Below, in pieces: positions 41,962-51,907 of a stretch of DNA of 64,000 nt. Below the pieces are notes generated by a model. It saw only the letters and a program-made list of their open reading frames with translations. It made no database searches and was not told the origin of the DNA. The stretch's first letter is position 1, and the number at the start of each line of letters is the position of its first letter. The stretch lies in assembly GCF_000332155.1 (NCBI RefSeq), contig NZ_KB235903.1, positions 1,517,732-1,581,731 of the forward strand, read 5' to 3'. The stretch is from Kamptonema formosum PCC 6407. Lineage in GTDB: Bacteria; Cyanobacteriota; Cyanobacteriia; Cyanobacteriales; Microcoleaceae. Made by a program: the position numbers and the translations under genes.

Positions 41962-41985
41962 TTAATTAATGATTAATCGCAGATG

Positions 41986-42026
41986 AACGCAGATGATTAT
42001 CAAATCTATCTGCGTTTATTTTTTTT
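41986..42026 (+). terminator. rho-independent terminator after the MoaD-like gene
   Basis: AACGCAGAT (41986-41994) pairs with ATCTGCGTT (42008-42016) and is followed by TATTTTTTTT. It lies 25 bp after the MoaD-like stop and separates it from the convergent pfkA gene. Confidence 0.88.
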
Positions 42027-42042
42027 ACATCTAAACCAATTT

Positions 42043-43125
42043 TCAATCACCTAGACAGATTCCAAGTCCGCGAGCCGTTTTAACTAGAGTACCTTTGGGA
42101 TTGACTGCACTGTATTTCGCGATCGCATCGCTAAGCGGAACGCTAACCACTTCTCGCTTTTGCCAAGTTACCATCTGGTCATATTTCCCCTCAGCAATTA
42201 AATCAACTGCGGCCACGCCAAAAGCTGAAGCAATTAATCTTTCTAGCGGCGAAGGAGTTCCCCCGCGTTGAATATGTCCCAAAACAGTTACTCGCGTTTC
42301 CGCACCGCTACATTCAGAAATTGCATCAGCTAAATGCTGACCAATTCCCCCTAATCTGCGCTGTCCTAAGCGATTTGTATGTATCACTTGTTCGCCTTCT
42401 TCAGTGCGGACGGCCTCAGCGACAATAATTAAGCAGTAGTTTTTTCCCTGTTCTTGGCGTTCTTGGATTTTGGCACAGATATTAGATAATGTGTAAGGAA
42501 TTTCAGGAATGAGAATTACATCTGCACCCCCAGCAATGCCGGCACTAATTGCAATGTGTCCAGCATCCCGTCCCATGACTTCCATAATCATCACCCGCGA
42601 ATGGCTAGCGGCGGTGAAATGCAAGCGATCTAATGCTTCTGTGGCAATATTAACTGCGGTATCAAAACCGATGGAACGTTCGGTAATTCCAACATCATTA
42701 TCAATAGTTTTAGGAATAGCAACTAAGTTGATATTGCCTTGTTGAGCAATTCGCTGGAGAATTGCTAGACTGCCGTCACCGCCAATGCCAATTAAGGCAT
42801 CTAGTCCGAGTTGATTATAGCCTTCAATGATATCGGCGGTGCGATCGCACAAGCTGCCATCAGGCATGGGAAATGCAAAAGGATCTCCCTTATTTGTCGT
42901 GCCTAGCATTGTACCGCCAGCCGTGAGCCAAGGGTCAACTTTTTCAATATCGAGGGAAATTGCCTGTGGAGGACGGTTCATCAATCCGTTAGTGGCTTGA
43001 CGAATTCCTAGAACTTCCCAATTATATGTTCCCGTTGCGCGGTAAACCACTGCTCGAATTACAGCGTTTAAGCCTGCACAATCTCCTCCACTGGTGAGGA
43101 TGCCAATGCGTTTATGTTCTCCCAT
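42043..43125 (-). CDS. pfkA: 6-phosphofructokinase
   Basis: A 360-residue enzyme that phosphorylates fructose 6-phosphate in glycolysis. It has GILTSGGDCAGLNAVIRAVV at the nucleotide/phosphate site, GIGGDGSLAIL, the catalytic PKTIDNDV, IMEVMGRDAGH and LGHIQRGGTPS. The GGDGS Gly is typical of nucleotide-dependent enzymes, while the Lys of PKTIDND is shared with PPi-dependent relatives, so the phosphoryl donor cannot be called with certainty from the motifs; ATP or ADP is more likely than PPi. It is followed by the MoaD-like terminator region on the other strand. Confidence 0.93.
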   Translation of the reverse strand: MGEHKRIGILTSGGDCAGLNAVIRAVVYRATGTYNWEVLGIRQATNGLMNRPPQAISLDIEKVDPWLTAGGTMLGTTNKGDPFAFPMPDGSLCDRTADIIEGYNQLGLDALIGIGGDGSLAILQRIAQQGNINLVAIPKTIDNDVGITERSIGFDTAVNIATEALDRLHFTAASHSRVMIMEVMGRDAGHIAISAGIAGGADVILIPEIPYTLSNICAKIQERQEQGKNYCLIIVAEAVRTEEGEQVIHTNRLGQRRLGGIGQHLADAISECSGAETRVTVLGHIQRGGTPSPLERLIASAFGVAAVDLIAEGKYDQMVTWQKREVVSVPLSDAIAKYSAVNPKGTLVKTARGLGICLGD

Positions 43126-43246
43126 TCATACGCCCGTAATGCGATCAAGGCATTAGCATATCAAGTTTAGGGGTACGCCAAACGTATCTTAAAAAGATTG
43201 TAGACTTGGTGATGTCTACTGATTAACTTATGTAACAATAGAAGAA

Positions 43247-43372
43247 GGGGCTAGGGGCTAGGGGCTAGGGGCTAGGGAAGAAGGAAGAAGGAAGAGGGAA
43301 GAAGGGGAGACTGGGAGAATTTTTCCTCAATTAGCAATTAGCAATTAGCAATTAGCAATTAGCAATTAGCCA
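43247..43372. repeat. GGGGCTA, GGAAGAA and TTAGCAA heptamer arrays
   Basis: Four GGGGCTA units (43247-43275), about five AGAAGGA-type units (43278-43305) and about seven TTAGCAA units (43330-43372) fill the gap upstream of pfkA and run up to the stop codon of the DUF3370 gene. Confidence 0.88.
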
Positions 43373-44725
43373 TTACCCATTATCCAAAGTTTTAACAGTC
43401 AAAACCTGCGGCGGCGAAGCATCAGGCGGATAGAGAAAATCGACCTCAACAAGTCGTCTTTCTCCCGATGACATCTTCAATTTTACTAAAGGTTCCCCCT
43501 GCTGTCCACGCCGCTGCATTAAATGCACGTAGCGAGTTTGAGGAATTCTACTATCATCAGTGTAGCGAAGCCTTACTGTACCGCGAAAAAAGATTTGATT
43601 AGCTGGCGGTTCTAAAAAACTCAATCCTCCCAAAGTTAACCGATCTGTTTTAATTGGAGTTTGAATAGCTATAGTAATATTTTGAGTTTCGCTAGTAGAA
43701 TTATCAAGGGGTAAACTAAGGTTATATTCAATTCCATAATTGCCGTGAGCAAAGTAGGCTGTATCTGAATATCTTACCAACATCCGAGCACTTTGCACTC
43801 GATCCGTGCCTAACATTCCGCGAGGAAGTGTAGATAAACCATAGGAAAAGGCTTTTCCTGGTTGGGGAATACTCAGTTTAGATTCACCAGATTTATCAAC
43901 TAGGTTAGCTTGCCATCGCGAACCTAAAGCAACTCCAGCAACTCTCCCATAAATGATTCGATCTTCTGTTTTTTCCGGGGGAGTTGGCGCGAGATCGCGG
44001 GGCCCGGCAACATCACTATTCTCTAATAAATTTTCCCATTCTTCTAAACTAGGTGCGCGTTCATTTCCTAACGCATCCAGAGGCGCAAACATTGCCAAGT
44101 TAGCTATATAAATTTTACCATTACTTCGCAATCGCATCAAGGTAGAGCGCCCATTTAGCGGCGGTTCTAGTTCCCGTACTGGGATAGAATAATTCATTAA
44201 AATCTGGCTTTTTCCAGGTAAAATTATTAATTGTGCAGGCACATCAGATTGCCGCTTTCCTCTGAGGATATCACTCATCACGCGACTACCAGGCCCCGCG
44301 TAGATATTGCCATCAAGATTGTTTGCATAAGGCGGCAAATCGATAAAAGGTGCATCAGGTTGACTCAGATAGCTTGCGGCCTGTAAGACATCAACTTTCA
44401 CTGGTTGATTGCTGGGATTGTGTAAAATCAATCCCTGGTATAATGTACGCAAATTTTCGGGCGACCCTTTAGCAATATGGTGAGCAAATATATCAAATCT
44501 TCCCTCAAAAGGAAAGTTTAGGTGAGCCTGGGGATATTGTTTGCCATTTGGGGGAAAAGTTGAAAGTAAAATCCCCTCTTTTAACACTAATTCTGGGCTA
44601 TTACTGTTAAAGGTTGGTACATTATCTAACTGTCCCGGTAAAGGACGTACTTCTTGAATTTGGACAATTTCTTGAGGTGGAGGTGATGTTTGACTGAGGT
44701 GGATAATTGGTAAAAAAGGTAGCAT
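43373..44725 (-). CDS. DUF3370 family protein
   Basis: A 450-residue protein of a family largely restricted to cyanobacteria. Typical segments are HLNFPFEGRFDIFAHHIAKG, RTLYQGLILHNPSNQPVKVD, YAGPGSRVMSDILRGKR and STLPRGMLGTDRVQSARMLV. The composition (beta-rich, Pro/Gly/Asn) suggests an extracytoplasmic protein, though only a weak hydrophobic N-terminus (MLPFLPIIHL) is visible, so the true start may lie upstream or the signal is atypical. Function is unknown. It stands between repeat arrays and a divergent Rpn-like gene. Confidence 0.87.
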   Translation of the reverse strand: MLPFLPIIHLSQTSPPPQEIVQIQEVRPLPGQLDNVPTFNSNSPELVLKEGILLSTFPPNGKQYPQAHLNFPFEGRFDIFAHHIAKGSPENLRTLYQGLILHNPSNQPVKVDVLQAASYLSQPDAPFIDLPPYANNLDGNIYAGPGSRVMSDILRGKRQSDVPAQLIILPGKSQILMNYSIPVRELEPPLNGRSTLMRLRSNGKIYIANLAMFAPLDALGNERAPSLEEWENLLENSDVAGPRDLAPTPPEKTEDRIIYGRVAGVALGSRWQANLVDKSGESKLSIPQPGKAFSYGLSTLPRGMLGTDRVQSARMLVRYSDTAYFAHGNYGIEYNLSLPLDNSTSETQNITIAIQTPIKTDRLTLGGLSFLEPPANQIFFRGTVRLRYTDDSRIPQTRYVHLMQRRGQQGEPLVKLKMSSGERRLVEVDFLYPPDASPPQVLTVKTLDNG

Positions 44726-44873
44726 TATTTTAACTTAGCTTTGTGTAGTTCTGCTCTCAAAAAAGAACCGCTTGTTTTTGCCAAAGATTCTTTAAACTAT
44801 TTTACAGTCATATCTAGCTGTGCGATCGCCTTCTAATGATAAAATTTTATGAATCATTGGTACTAAAAGATTA

Positions 44874-45794
44874 ATGACGCGACAGCCTCACGATCAATTT
44901 GCCAAACAGTATTTAGCTGAACTACTAGCATCACTAGGAGAAGTAAATGTTAGCCGCGAAGTAAGTGGCGAAGTTCGCCAAATCGATGTCTGGTTTGCAC
45001 CCGCACCGCAACCTACTGGCGATCGGCAAAATTTAGGATTACTTGGTAAAATAGTATCGAGTCCATGTTTGCTGGAACCTTTTCGGAATCAACCCAGCAA
45101 AACAGAGATTCGTAGCTGTATCCTCAAACTATTTTCCCTGCAAAGTGAGTTGCAGCGGCAAGCTAGACGTGAGGATGATGCTATTACTGAAACTGAGTTA
45201 CCTCAATTGTGGATTTTGACAACTTCAGCTTCGGCTAGCTTACTCGATAGTTTTCGATTTACACTAGATCTAGATAACTAGTGTCAAGGGGTTTACTTTC
45301 TAGGCGAGGCGATGAAAACAGCAATTGTTGCAATTAATCAATTGCCAACTACGCCAGATACGCTATGGTTGAGAATTCTCGGAAAAGGGAGAACTCAGCA
45401 GCAAGCTATTGATGAAATCATCGCACTACCTGAAACAAATTCCTTACGCACCAATATTTTAGAACTGGTTTCAACCTGGCGAGTTAATCTACAAACAAAA
45501 CAAGATTTAACTGAAGAAGATCGGGAGTTAATTATGAATTTAACACCAGCTTATGTCCAATGGCGAGAAGAAACTTTGCTACAGGGACGACAGATAGGAG
45601 TAGAGATAGGACGCTTTGAAGAACGGCGTATTCTTGTAGAAAACTTGTTAATAGCTAGGTTTGGGTCTATTGATGAAGCACTATTAGCAGTGCTTGAACC
45701 AATGCTTGAATTACCGCCGCAAGAGTTAACGCGAATGCTGCTTGAATTATCTCGCGAAGATTTGTTAACTAGATTTGGAAATAGAGAGAATTAA
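44874..45794 (+). pseudogene. Rpn/PD-(D/E)XK-like gene interrupted by one in-frame TAG
   Basis: Two adjacent frames, 44874-45281 and 45312-45794, are in the same reading phase and separated only by TAG at 45279-45281 and ten sense codons (CQGVYFLGEA). Read through, they form one about 306-residue protein of a family frequent in cyanobacteria: MTRQPHDQFAKQYLAELLAS, REVSGEVRQIDVWFAPAP, LWILTTSASASLLDSF, then MKTAIVAINQLPTTPDTLW and the C-terminal LTPAYVQWREETLLQGRQ. The TAG stands where a Trp codon (TGG) is expected before CxGVYF. The break therefore looks recent. The halves might still be translated separately, the second from ATG 45312. The intact family is related to recombination-promoting nucleases; role is uncertain. 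Confidence 0.8.
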
Positions 45795-47761
45795 TGATGA
45801 ATCAAATCGCAAATTATGGCTCTTGGAAATCACCGATTACCTCAGATTTAATTGTCTCTGGTACAATTGGACTAGGGGGAATTTCCCTAGATGGCGATGA
45901 TATTTACTGGATGGAAGGAAGGCCGTCGGAAGGCGGACGTAATGTCATTGTGCGTCGGACATCAGATGGTAAAATAGCAGATGTCACACCACCACCTTTT
46001 AATGTTCGCACTCGCGTACATGAATATGGTGGCGGCGCGTTTTTAGTTGCCGATCGCACAGTCTATTTTTCCAACTTTACCGATCAACGCCTTTACTGTC
46101 AAACAATTGATTCAGAACCTCAACCGTTAACACCTGTCGGTGACTGGCGTTATGCAGATGGCATCATCGATCGCCAACGAAATCGCCTCATTTATATCCG
46201 AGAAGATCATACCACTGGCAGCGAACCTGTTAACACAATAGTTAGCATTAATTTGGATAATGGTGAAGATATCCAAATTTTAGCTCATGGCCATGACTTT
46301 TACGCTTCGCCGCGCCTAAGTCCAGATAACTCTCAACTGTGTTGGATTAGTTGGAACCATCCAAATATGCCTTGGGATGGTACAGAATTATGGGTGGCAG
46401 AGATAAAAGCTGACGGTTATTTAGGTGAAAAACAATTAGTTGCAGGCGGAGTTAGCGAGTCTATTTTTCAACCTGAATGGTCAAGGGATGGAGTATTATA
46501 TTTTGTTAGCGATCGTTCTAACTGGTGGAATTTCTATCGCTGGAAACCAATCCAGTTAACAAGTGAGACAAACTCCTTAAAAAAATGGGGAGGGGAAATC
46601 GAACCTCTGTGCGAAATGCCTGCTGAATTTGGACTTCCCCAATGGGTTTTTGGGATGTTAACTTATGCCTTTGTTTCAGGTGATAGAATTATCTGTACTT
46701 ATACTCAACAAGGCATCTGGCATCTAGCTAGTATCGATCTCAAAACAAAACAGTTAACAACAATTGAGACTCCTTACACTGATATTTCAGGAATTAAATC
46801 CCACGACGACCGAGTTGTTTTTCTAGCAGGTTCTCCTACAGAATCCACAGCTATTGTACAACTAGATTTAGCAACAAATCAATTACAAGTGCTGCGGCGT
46901 GCTAGTGAATTAACCATCGATTCTGGTTATCTCTCTAACCCCGAACCCATAGAGTTTCCTACAGAAAACGGACAGACAGCTTACGCTTTCTTTTACCCTC
47001 CCAAAAACCGGGATTACACTGCACCTGCTGAGGAAAAACCTCCCCTGGTTGTTAAAAGTCATGGCGGCCCAACTGCTGCCACTTCTAGCAGTTTCAATTT
47101 AAAAATTCAATACTGGACAAGTCGCGGTTTTGCTGTCCTTGATGTCAATTACGGTGGTAGCACTGGTTACGGACGCGAATACCGCCAAAGACTAAAAGAT
47201 CGATGGGGGATTGTTGATGTTGATGACTGTACTAACGGTGCAAAGTATTTAGCTGAAAAGGGATTAGTAGATAGCCAAAAAATGGCGATTGCCGGTGGTA
47301 GTGCAGGCGGTTATACTACTCTGTGCGCTCTCACTTTTCGAGACGTTTTTAAGGCGGGTGCGAGTTATTATGGAGTGAGTGATTTAGAAGCTTTAGCCAC
47401 AGATACTCACAAATTTGAGTCGCGCTACTTAGATGAATTAATTGGCCCTTATCCTGAACGGCAAGATTTGTATAAACAGCGCTCTCCCATTCATTTTACT
47501 GAACGCCTATCTTGTCCAGTAATTTTCTTTCAAGGATTAGAAGATAGAGTTGTACCACCAAACCAAGCTGAGATGATGGTAGCTGCAATTAAAGCCAAAG
47601 GTTTGCCAGTGGCATACATTACTTTTGAAGGGGAACAACACGGTTTTCGTCGTGCTGAAAATATCAAAAAAACGCTCGACGGCGAATTCTATTTCTACTC
47701 GCGAGTATTTGGATTTGAACTAGCTGATGCTATAGAAGAAGTGCCTATTGCTAATCTTTAG
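45794..47761 (+). CDS. S9-family prolyl oligopeptidase-like peptidase
   Basis: A 655-residue serine peptidase. The N-terminal part is a beta-propeller (about 20-370; repeated WxxDGxLYFVSDR-type blades). The C-terminal alpha/beta hydrolase has [33 protein letters not shown], the nucleophile in [14 protein letters not shown], Asp in GLEDRVVPP and His in GEQHGFR. No signal peptide is visible, so it is cytoplasmic. The ATG overlaps the last base of the preceding Rpn-like gene stop, suggesting translational coupling. It is followed by a 9-bp hairpin. Confidence 0.92.
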   Translation: MMNQIANYGSWKSPITSDLIVSGTIGLGGISLDGDDIYWMEGRPSEGGRNVIVRRTSDGKIADVTPPPFNVRTRVHEYGGGAFLVADRTVYFSNFTDQRLYCQTIDSEPQPLTPVGDWRYADGIIDRQRNRLIYIREDHTTGSEPVNTIVSINLDNGEDIQILAHGHDFYASPRLSPDNSQLCWISWNHPNMPWDGTELWVAEIKADGYLGEKQLVAGGVSESIFQPEWSRDGVLYFVSDRSNWWNFYRWKPIQLTSETNSLKKWGGEIEPLCEMPAEFGLPQWVFGMLTYAFVSGDRIICTYTQQGIWHLASIDLKTKQLTTIETPYTDISGIKSHDDRVVFLAGSPTESTAIVQLDLATNQLQVLRRASELTIDSGYLSNPEPIEFPTENGQTAYAFFYPPKNRDYTAPAEEKPPLVVKSHGGPTAATSSSFNLKIQYWTSRGFAVLDVNYGGSTGYGREYRQRLKDRWGIVDVDDCTNGAKYLAEKGLVDSQKMAIAGGSAGGYTTLCALTFRDVFKAGASYYGVSDLEALATDTHKFESRYLDELIGPYPERQDLYKQRSPIHFTERLSCPVIFFQGLEDRVVPPNQAEMMVAAIKAKGLPVAYITFEGEQHGFRRAENIKKTLDGEFYFYSRVFGFELADAIEEVPIANL

Positions 47762-47779
47762 CACTCCTCTGACTATTAG

Positions 47780-47803
47780 GTAGAGTGGGTTAAGCCACTC
47801 TAC
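47780..47803. terminator. 9-bp hairpin after the S9 peptidase gene
   Basis: GTAGAGTGG (47780-47788) pairs with CCACTCTAC (47795-47803) 19 bp after the stop. The T run is weak (AAGTTTGATTGTATTT), so this is a possible rather than clear terminator. Confidence 0.45.
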
Positions 47804-48153
47804 TAAGTTTGATTGTATTTAACTTACATAACACAGCACTAGCTTATCCCTCTTAGGGCAGATTTTACAAAAATTGACATCACTCCAATGGAATAATGTG
47901 CATTCGTAAATTTAGCTGCTGTTAAATTATGTTACAGCTTAAACTTATTACAGAGTAAAAGCGATCGCCTTAGCAATCCTGACATTGGCTTTCACGGCAT
48001 AGATTCTTCCCCTCCTGATAGCTTGCGGTGAAATAACAGTTAAAGCAGATATTGTTTTCTTCAAGGCTCTATGCTATCATCCAAACCATACTCGCTATCG
48101 AGTACAAATTTAAAAGTAGTCACAACCTCAACCCTAGTTGAGTGAGTGAGTAG

Positions 48154-48396
48154 ATGTCGTTTGACAGCAGCGTTGAAAATAAAACTTTTTGCGGATCGAT
48201 CTCAAAAAGCTTATCCTCAACAATAACCGCGTCTTTAGACTCGGAACTGTCAAAAAATAATAACAACTCCGTTGAGTACAAGGTTACTGATTCAAACTGT
48301 CAGCTAACCGCAAACACATTAACGTTCACAGACAAATTTAACTTAACCAAACTCAACCTAATTGATAGTAATGACTTACATTTCTATCAAAAATAG
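48154..48396 (+). CDS. doubtful 80-residue hypothetical protein
   Basis: An ATG-started frame rich in Ser, Asn, Thr and Leu (SISKSLSSTITASLDSELSK). It has two Cys, no membrane helix and no recognisable domain. No Shine-Dalgarno sequence precedes it; GAGTGAGTGAGTAG lies just upstream. It is the largest frame in the 47804-49004 gap, which otherwise contains only an 8-bp hairpin (48783-48804) and AT-rich DNA. It may not be a gene. Confidence 0.28.
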   Translation: MSFDSSVENKTFCGSISKSLSSTITASLDSELSKNNNNSVEYKVTDSNCQLTANTLTFTDKFNLTKLNLIDSNDLHFYQK

Positions 48397-49004
48397 GCAA
48401 TTAAGCAGGTGCAGCTTATTAGTTGCGCTTGCGGCGGCTATTTAAACTTATGTATAACAGCCGCTAGAAATATTGAAGTGCCAGTAACGGAAAAAGCGAT
48501 CGCCAATGATACGTAGTAGGAAAAATTCTGAAACGGATTGTAGGTTTAAGCGATAAAAACCGATACTAGCAGACTTTTGAGCAAGCTTAAAACACGCTAA
48601 AAATTGGTATTCTCGCTCTAAATTTGCTAGTAAATAAATAACTATAAAACTAGCACCTGATAGGTAAGAAAATCTCTTAAAGCGTATTGATACCAGACAA
48701 CTCTATCAGTAAAAATAAGGCTACAAAATTCTTAGCTGTAGGTAGTTTTAAAACTATTTTAAAACTATTGTATTAATTGTTCGCACCGAACAGTTTTTCG
48801 GTGCTAAACAGTGCGTAAACAGCTTAATTTGGATTTTAGTCTTGAGAGAGTGTTGAGCTAAATATAACTCAGCACCGCTTCTGTTTGCTTTAATAAATAG
48901 GGCAAAAAACTTGAGTAAATCTAATTCATTAAAAATGATTTTAGATGTACAATTAAAAGCTAAGTATCGTTATTTAACTGAGTTCTTTACTGAATATTAC
49001 TCCT

Positions 49005-49244
49005 ATGAACGTGGATTTTATCAAAGCCCAAGTCAGGTTATTGCAGGGTGCAAGTGCCTCCGAGCAAGAAACCAGACTAAAGAATATCGGTGTTTGTGCG
49101 GGAGTTATCAAGGCTGGAGAGTATCTAACACCGCAGCGCCGACACGCCGTTACTCTCTGGCTGCGAGCTAATGCAGTTCGCCTCCGGCTTCCGCAACTCC
49201 CGATTGAATTTGCAGTGGAAAAAAGATCGCAATCAAGCAGTTAA
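49005..49244 (+). CDS. small hypothetical protein
   Basis: A 79-residue frame (MNVDFIKAQVRLLQGASASE, then HAVTLWLRANAVRLRLPQLP) with balanced amino-acid composition and a predicted helical, basic character. A second overlapping frame (48911-49171, TTG start) is less protein-like. The Shine-Dalgarno region is weak. No family is recognised. The next 480 bp to recN hold the repeat at 49512-49639 and no other gene. Confidence 0.38.
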   Translation: MNVDFIKAQVRLLQGASASEQETRLKNIGVCAGVIKAGEYLTPQRRHAVTLWLRANAVRLRLPQLPIEFAVEKRSQSSS

Positions 49245-49511
49245 ATAATAATCTACCCGTCAATCATAATCTGCACCAGTTTCGTAACTTTTCTATCTAT
49301 CAGCTCTCCATTTTCTCAATAGTTTACTCTTCTAACAAAATCCCTATAAATCACTTTAAAAGGAGGTTGAAAAATTACAGTTTAGAGTTTAGATAGAGTT
49401 GTATGTTATTGCGTTTTAACGCTAAAGTGCAACAATATACTTGGGAGCATCCAAATTTCGGATTAAATTTTCATGCAGTTTCGGGTGCTCCCCCGCACTT
49501 TTTGAGTATAT

Positions 49512-49639
49512 TATAGCAACCGCCAAGGCGGTTTAAGAGGGGCTAGGGGCTAGGGTCTAGGGGCTAGGGAAGACGGAAGAAGGGTTTAGAATCAGGGTTT
49601 TAAATTCAGAATGTCCTAACTGCCTTGGCAACTGCTATA
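49512..49639. repeat. 128-bp element with TATAGCAACCGCC / GGCAACTGCTATA ends
   Basis: The left end TATAGCAACCGCCAAGGCGG and right end TGCCTTGGCAACTGCTATA are inverse-related. GGGGCTA heptamers lie just inside. A longer inverted relative is at 9492-9655, and single ends occur at 62459-62480 and 63824-63846. It is non-coding and upstream of recN. Confidence 0.65.
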
Positions 49640-49723
49640 TTTAATTCCGATTGCCTAGTCGCGGCACTTTATACCAGCATCAAAGACTTTTTTATCCCTT
49701 GTTGAGGTTTCTACCCGCCATCC

Positions 49724-51583
49724 ATGCTCCTATCTCTCCGAATTGAAAACTTTGCCTTAATCGATAGTCTAAATATCGATTTTGGCCCCGGTTTAAACGT
49801 CTTTACAGGCGAAACAGGTGCAGGTAAATCAATTATCTTAGATGCTCTAGATGCTACTTTAGGTGGCAAAATTGACCGTCGCGCCATTCGTACAGGAACA
49901 GCGCGGGCAATATTAGAAGCTACTTTTGAGTTAGATCGATCTGCGGTTCAATGGCTGAACGAACAAGAAATAGAACTGATAGATGGAAACTTAGCAGTTT
50001 GTAGCCGAGAACTTACGGCTGCTAGCGGTGCATTTCGCAGCCGATCGCGCTTAAATGGTATTCTCGTTAATCGCCAACTGATGGATCAATTGCGCGATCG
50101 CCTCGTTGAAATTACCGCCCAAGGTCAAACAGTACAACTCGGACAACCCGCCCTTCAGCGTGAATGGCTCGACTTCTACGGGGGTTCGGAACTCATTAAT
50201 CATCGCCAAGCAGTAGCCGCCGCCTATACCGCCGCCCAACAAGCCGCCGCCGCCCTCACGCGCAGACGACAATCCGAACAACAACGCTTGCAAAGGCTCG
50301 ATCTCTTGGAATATCAAGTCCGCGAACTTGGTGAAGCCAACCTCAGCCAACCAGACGAACAAGAACAACTCGAACAAGAACGTACTCGACTCGCCCACAT
50401 CGTAGAACTACAAGAGAAAAGTTACAAGATTTATCAAGCCCTCTACCAGAATGATACCGGGGCCGCCGCCGCCGGCGATTTGCTCAGCCTTGCGGAAAGT
50501 TCCCTCAGCGATATGACAGTTTATGACCCCCAATTGCAGCCCATACTAGAAATGGTCAGCGACGCTTTAGCTCAAGTGACAGAAGCAGGTAGGCAAATTA
50601 GCAGCTATGGCGAACAATTAGAGACAGATCCTCAAAGACTTGAAGAAGTAGAAGAACGGATTCGGGAACTGAAACAAATCTGCCGTAAATATGGGCCTTT
50701 GAGCGAAGCGATCGCCTACTACCAGAATATCCAAATAGAACTTAAAGAACTCCACGACGGGGGCGAATCAATGGAAGCCCTAGAACAAGCCCATATAGCC
50801 GCTTTTGAGCAGCTTAAAAGCGAGTGTCATACCCTAACATTAAAACGCAAAGCAGCAGCCCTTAAACTCGAAACTCGCTTAGTGGAAGAACTTAAACCTT
50901 TAGCAATGGAGAAAGTACAATTTCAAGTAGAGATTAGTCCTTGTTCTCCCACAGCCGGAGGTGCAGACGCGATCGCCTTCTGTTTTAGTCCCAACCCCGG
51001 AGAACCCATGCAACCATTAGGCGCGATCGCATCAGGAGGAGAAATGAGCCGCTTTCTCTTGGCCCTCAAAGCCTGTTTTTCCCAAATAGACAGTTCCGAA
51101 ACCCTAATTTTCGACGAAATCGATGTCGGAGTATCGGGAAGAGTCGCCCAAGCGATCGCCCAAAAACTTTACCAACTCACCCACAGACATCAAGTCCTCT
51201 GCGTCACCCACCAACCCCTCGTCGCGGCTATGGCCGACTCCCACTTCCGAGTTAATAAACAAATCATCGCAGACGCAGGAGATGGGAGAGAGCGGGAAGA
51301 TGGGGGAGAATTTTCCAGTTTGGCAACTCCCAACCCGCCTGAAATCCGTACAGTTGTTAGAGTCACCCTGCTTGACAACCAAGAGAAACGGCGCGAAGAA
51401 CTAGCCCAACTTGCCAGTGGTAGATCCGCCACAGAAGCGATCGCCTTCGCCGAATCCCTCCTCGCCGAGGCCGCCATCCTCCGCCAAACCCACTCAGAAC
51501 AGCAAGCGATCGACCTCAAAAGCCAAAATCACACCAGAGGAAGCCATCAAAAAACTTACACCGACAAAAAACGCAAATCCTAA
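49724..51583 (+). CDS. recN: DNA repair protein RecN with low-complexity insertion
   Basis: A 619-residue SMC-like ATPase acting in double-strand break repair. The Walker A region is LNVFTGETGAGKSIILDALD; a long coiled coil spans about 150-380; the C-terminal lobe has AIASGGEMSRFLLALKACFS, TLIFDEIDVGVSGRVAQAIA and the His switch VLCVTHQPLVAAMADSHF. Near residues 518-540 an extra segment (DAGDGREREDGGEFSS) interrupts the region between FRVNKQII and RTVVRVTLLD. Its DNA at about 51277-51310 is the GGGAGAG/GATGGGGGAG repeat found between genes. The frame is kept, so the protein is probably functional. Confidence 0.95.
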   Translation: MLLSLRIENFALIDSLNIDFGPGLNVFTGETGAGKSIILDALDATLGGKIDRRAIRTGTARAILEATFELDRSAVQWLNEQEIELIDGNLAVCSRELTAASGAFRSRSRLNGILVNRQLMDQLRDRLVEITAQGQTVQLGQPALQREWLDFYGGSELINHRQAVAAAYTAAQQAAAALTRRRQSEQQRLQRLDLLEYQVRELGEANLSQPDEQEQLEQERTRLAHIVELQEKSYKIYQALYQNDTGAAAAGDLLSLAESSLSDMTVYDPQLQPILEMVSDALAQVTEAGRQISSYGEQLETDPQRLEEVEERIRELKQICRKYGPLSEAIAYYQNIQIELKELHDGGESMEALEQAHIAAFEQLKSECHTLTLKRKAAALKLETRLVEELKPLAMEKVQFQVEISPCSPTAGGADAIAFCFSPNPGEPMQPLGAIASGGEMSRFLLALKACFSQIDSSETLIFDEIDVGVSGRVAQAIAQKLYQLTHRHQVLCVTHQPLVAAMADSHFRVNKQIIADAGDGREREDGGEFSSLATPNPPEIRTVVRVTLLDNQEKRREELAQLASGRSATEAIAFAESLLAEAAILRQTHSEQQAIDLKSQNHTRGSHQKTYTDKKRKS

Positions 51584-51907
51584 GTTAACTCTATCCAGCC
51601 CAAAAATATTTAAAATGCTAGCAGACGACAGTTGCAGGATTAAACCACCACCTATATAGTGCCAAGATGACAGAAATTCTGGCTGAAAACCACAATTGTA
51701 GAAACCAGCACACATATTAGCAAGTTATGATGCAACAATCATGGCAAGGCTAGACCCTACCCAGATTTAGCAACAGCCCACTATCCAAGTAAACTGGGAA
51801 TAAGTCTTAGACTCTGCTTACTAGGTGCTATCTACCCGCCCTGGTGAACTTGCCCACCCCTCACCCGTCAAAGACCAACCCTTACGCAATAGCCTCTGTA
51901 AAGGTCT

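Noticed and set aside
50051..50398. 115-residue frame antisense to recN
   Set aside because: Shadow of the recN coiled-coil codons, without start signals.
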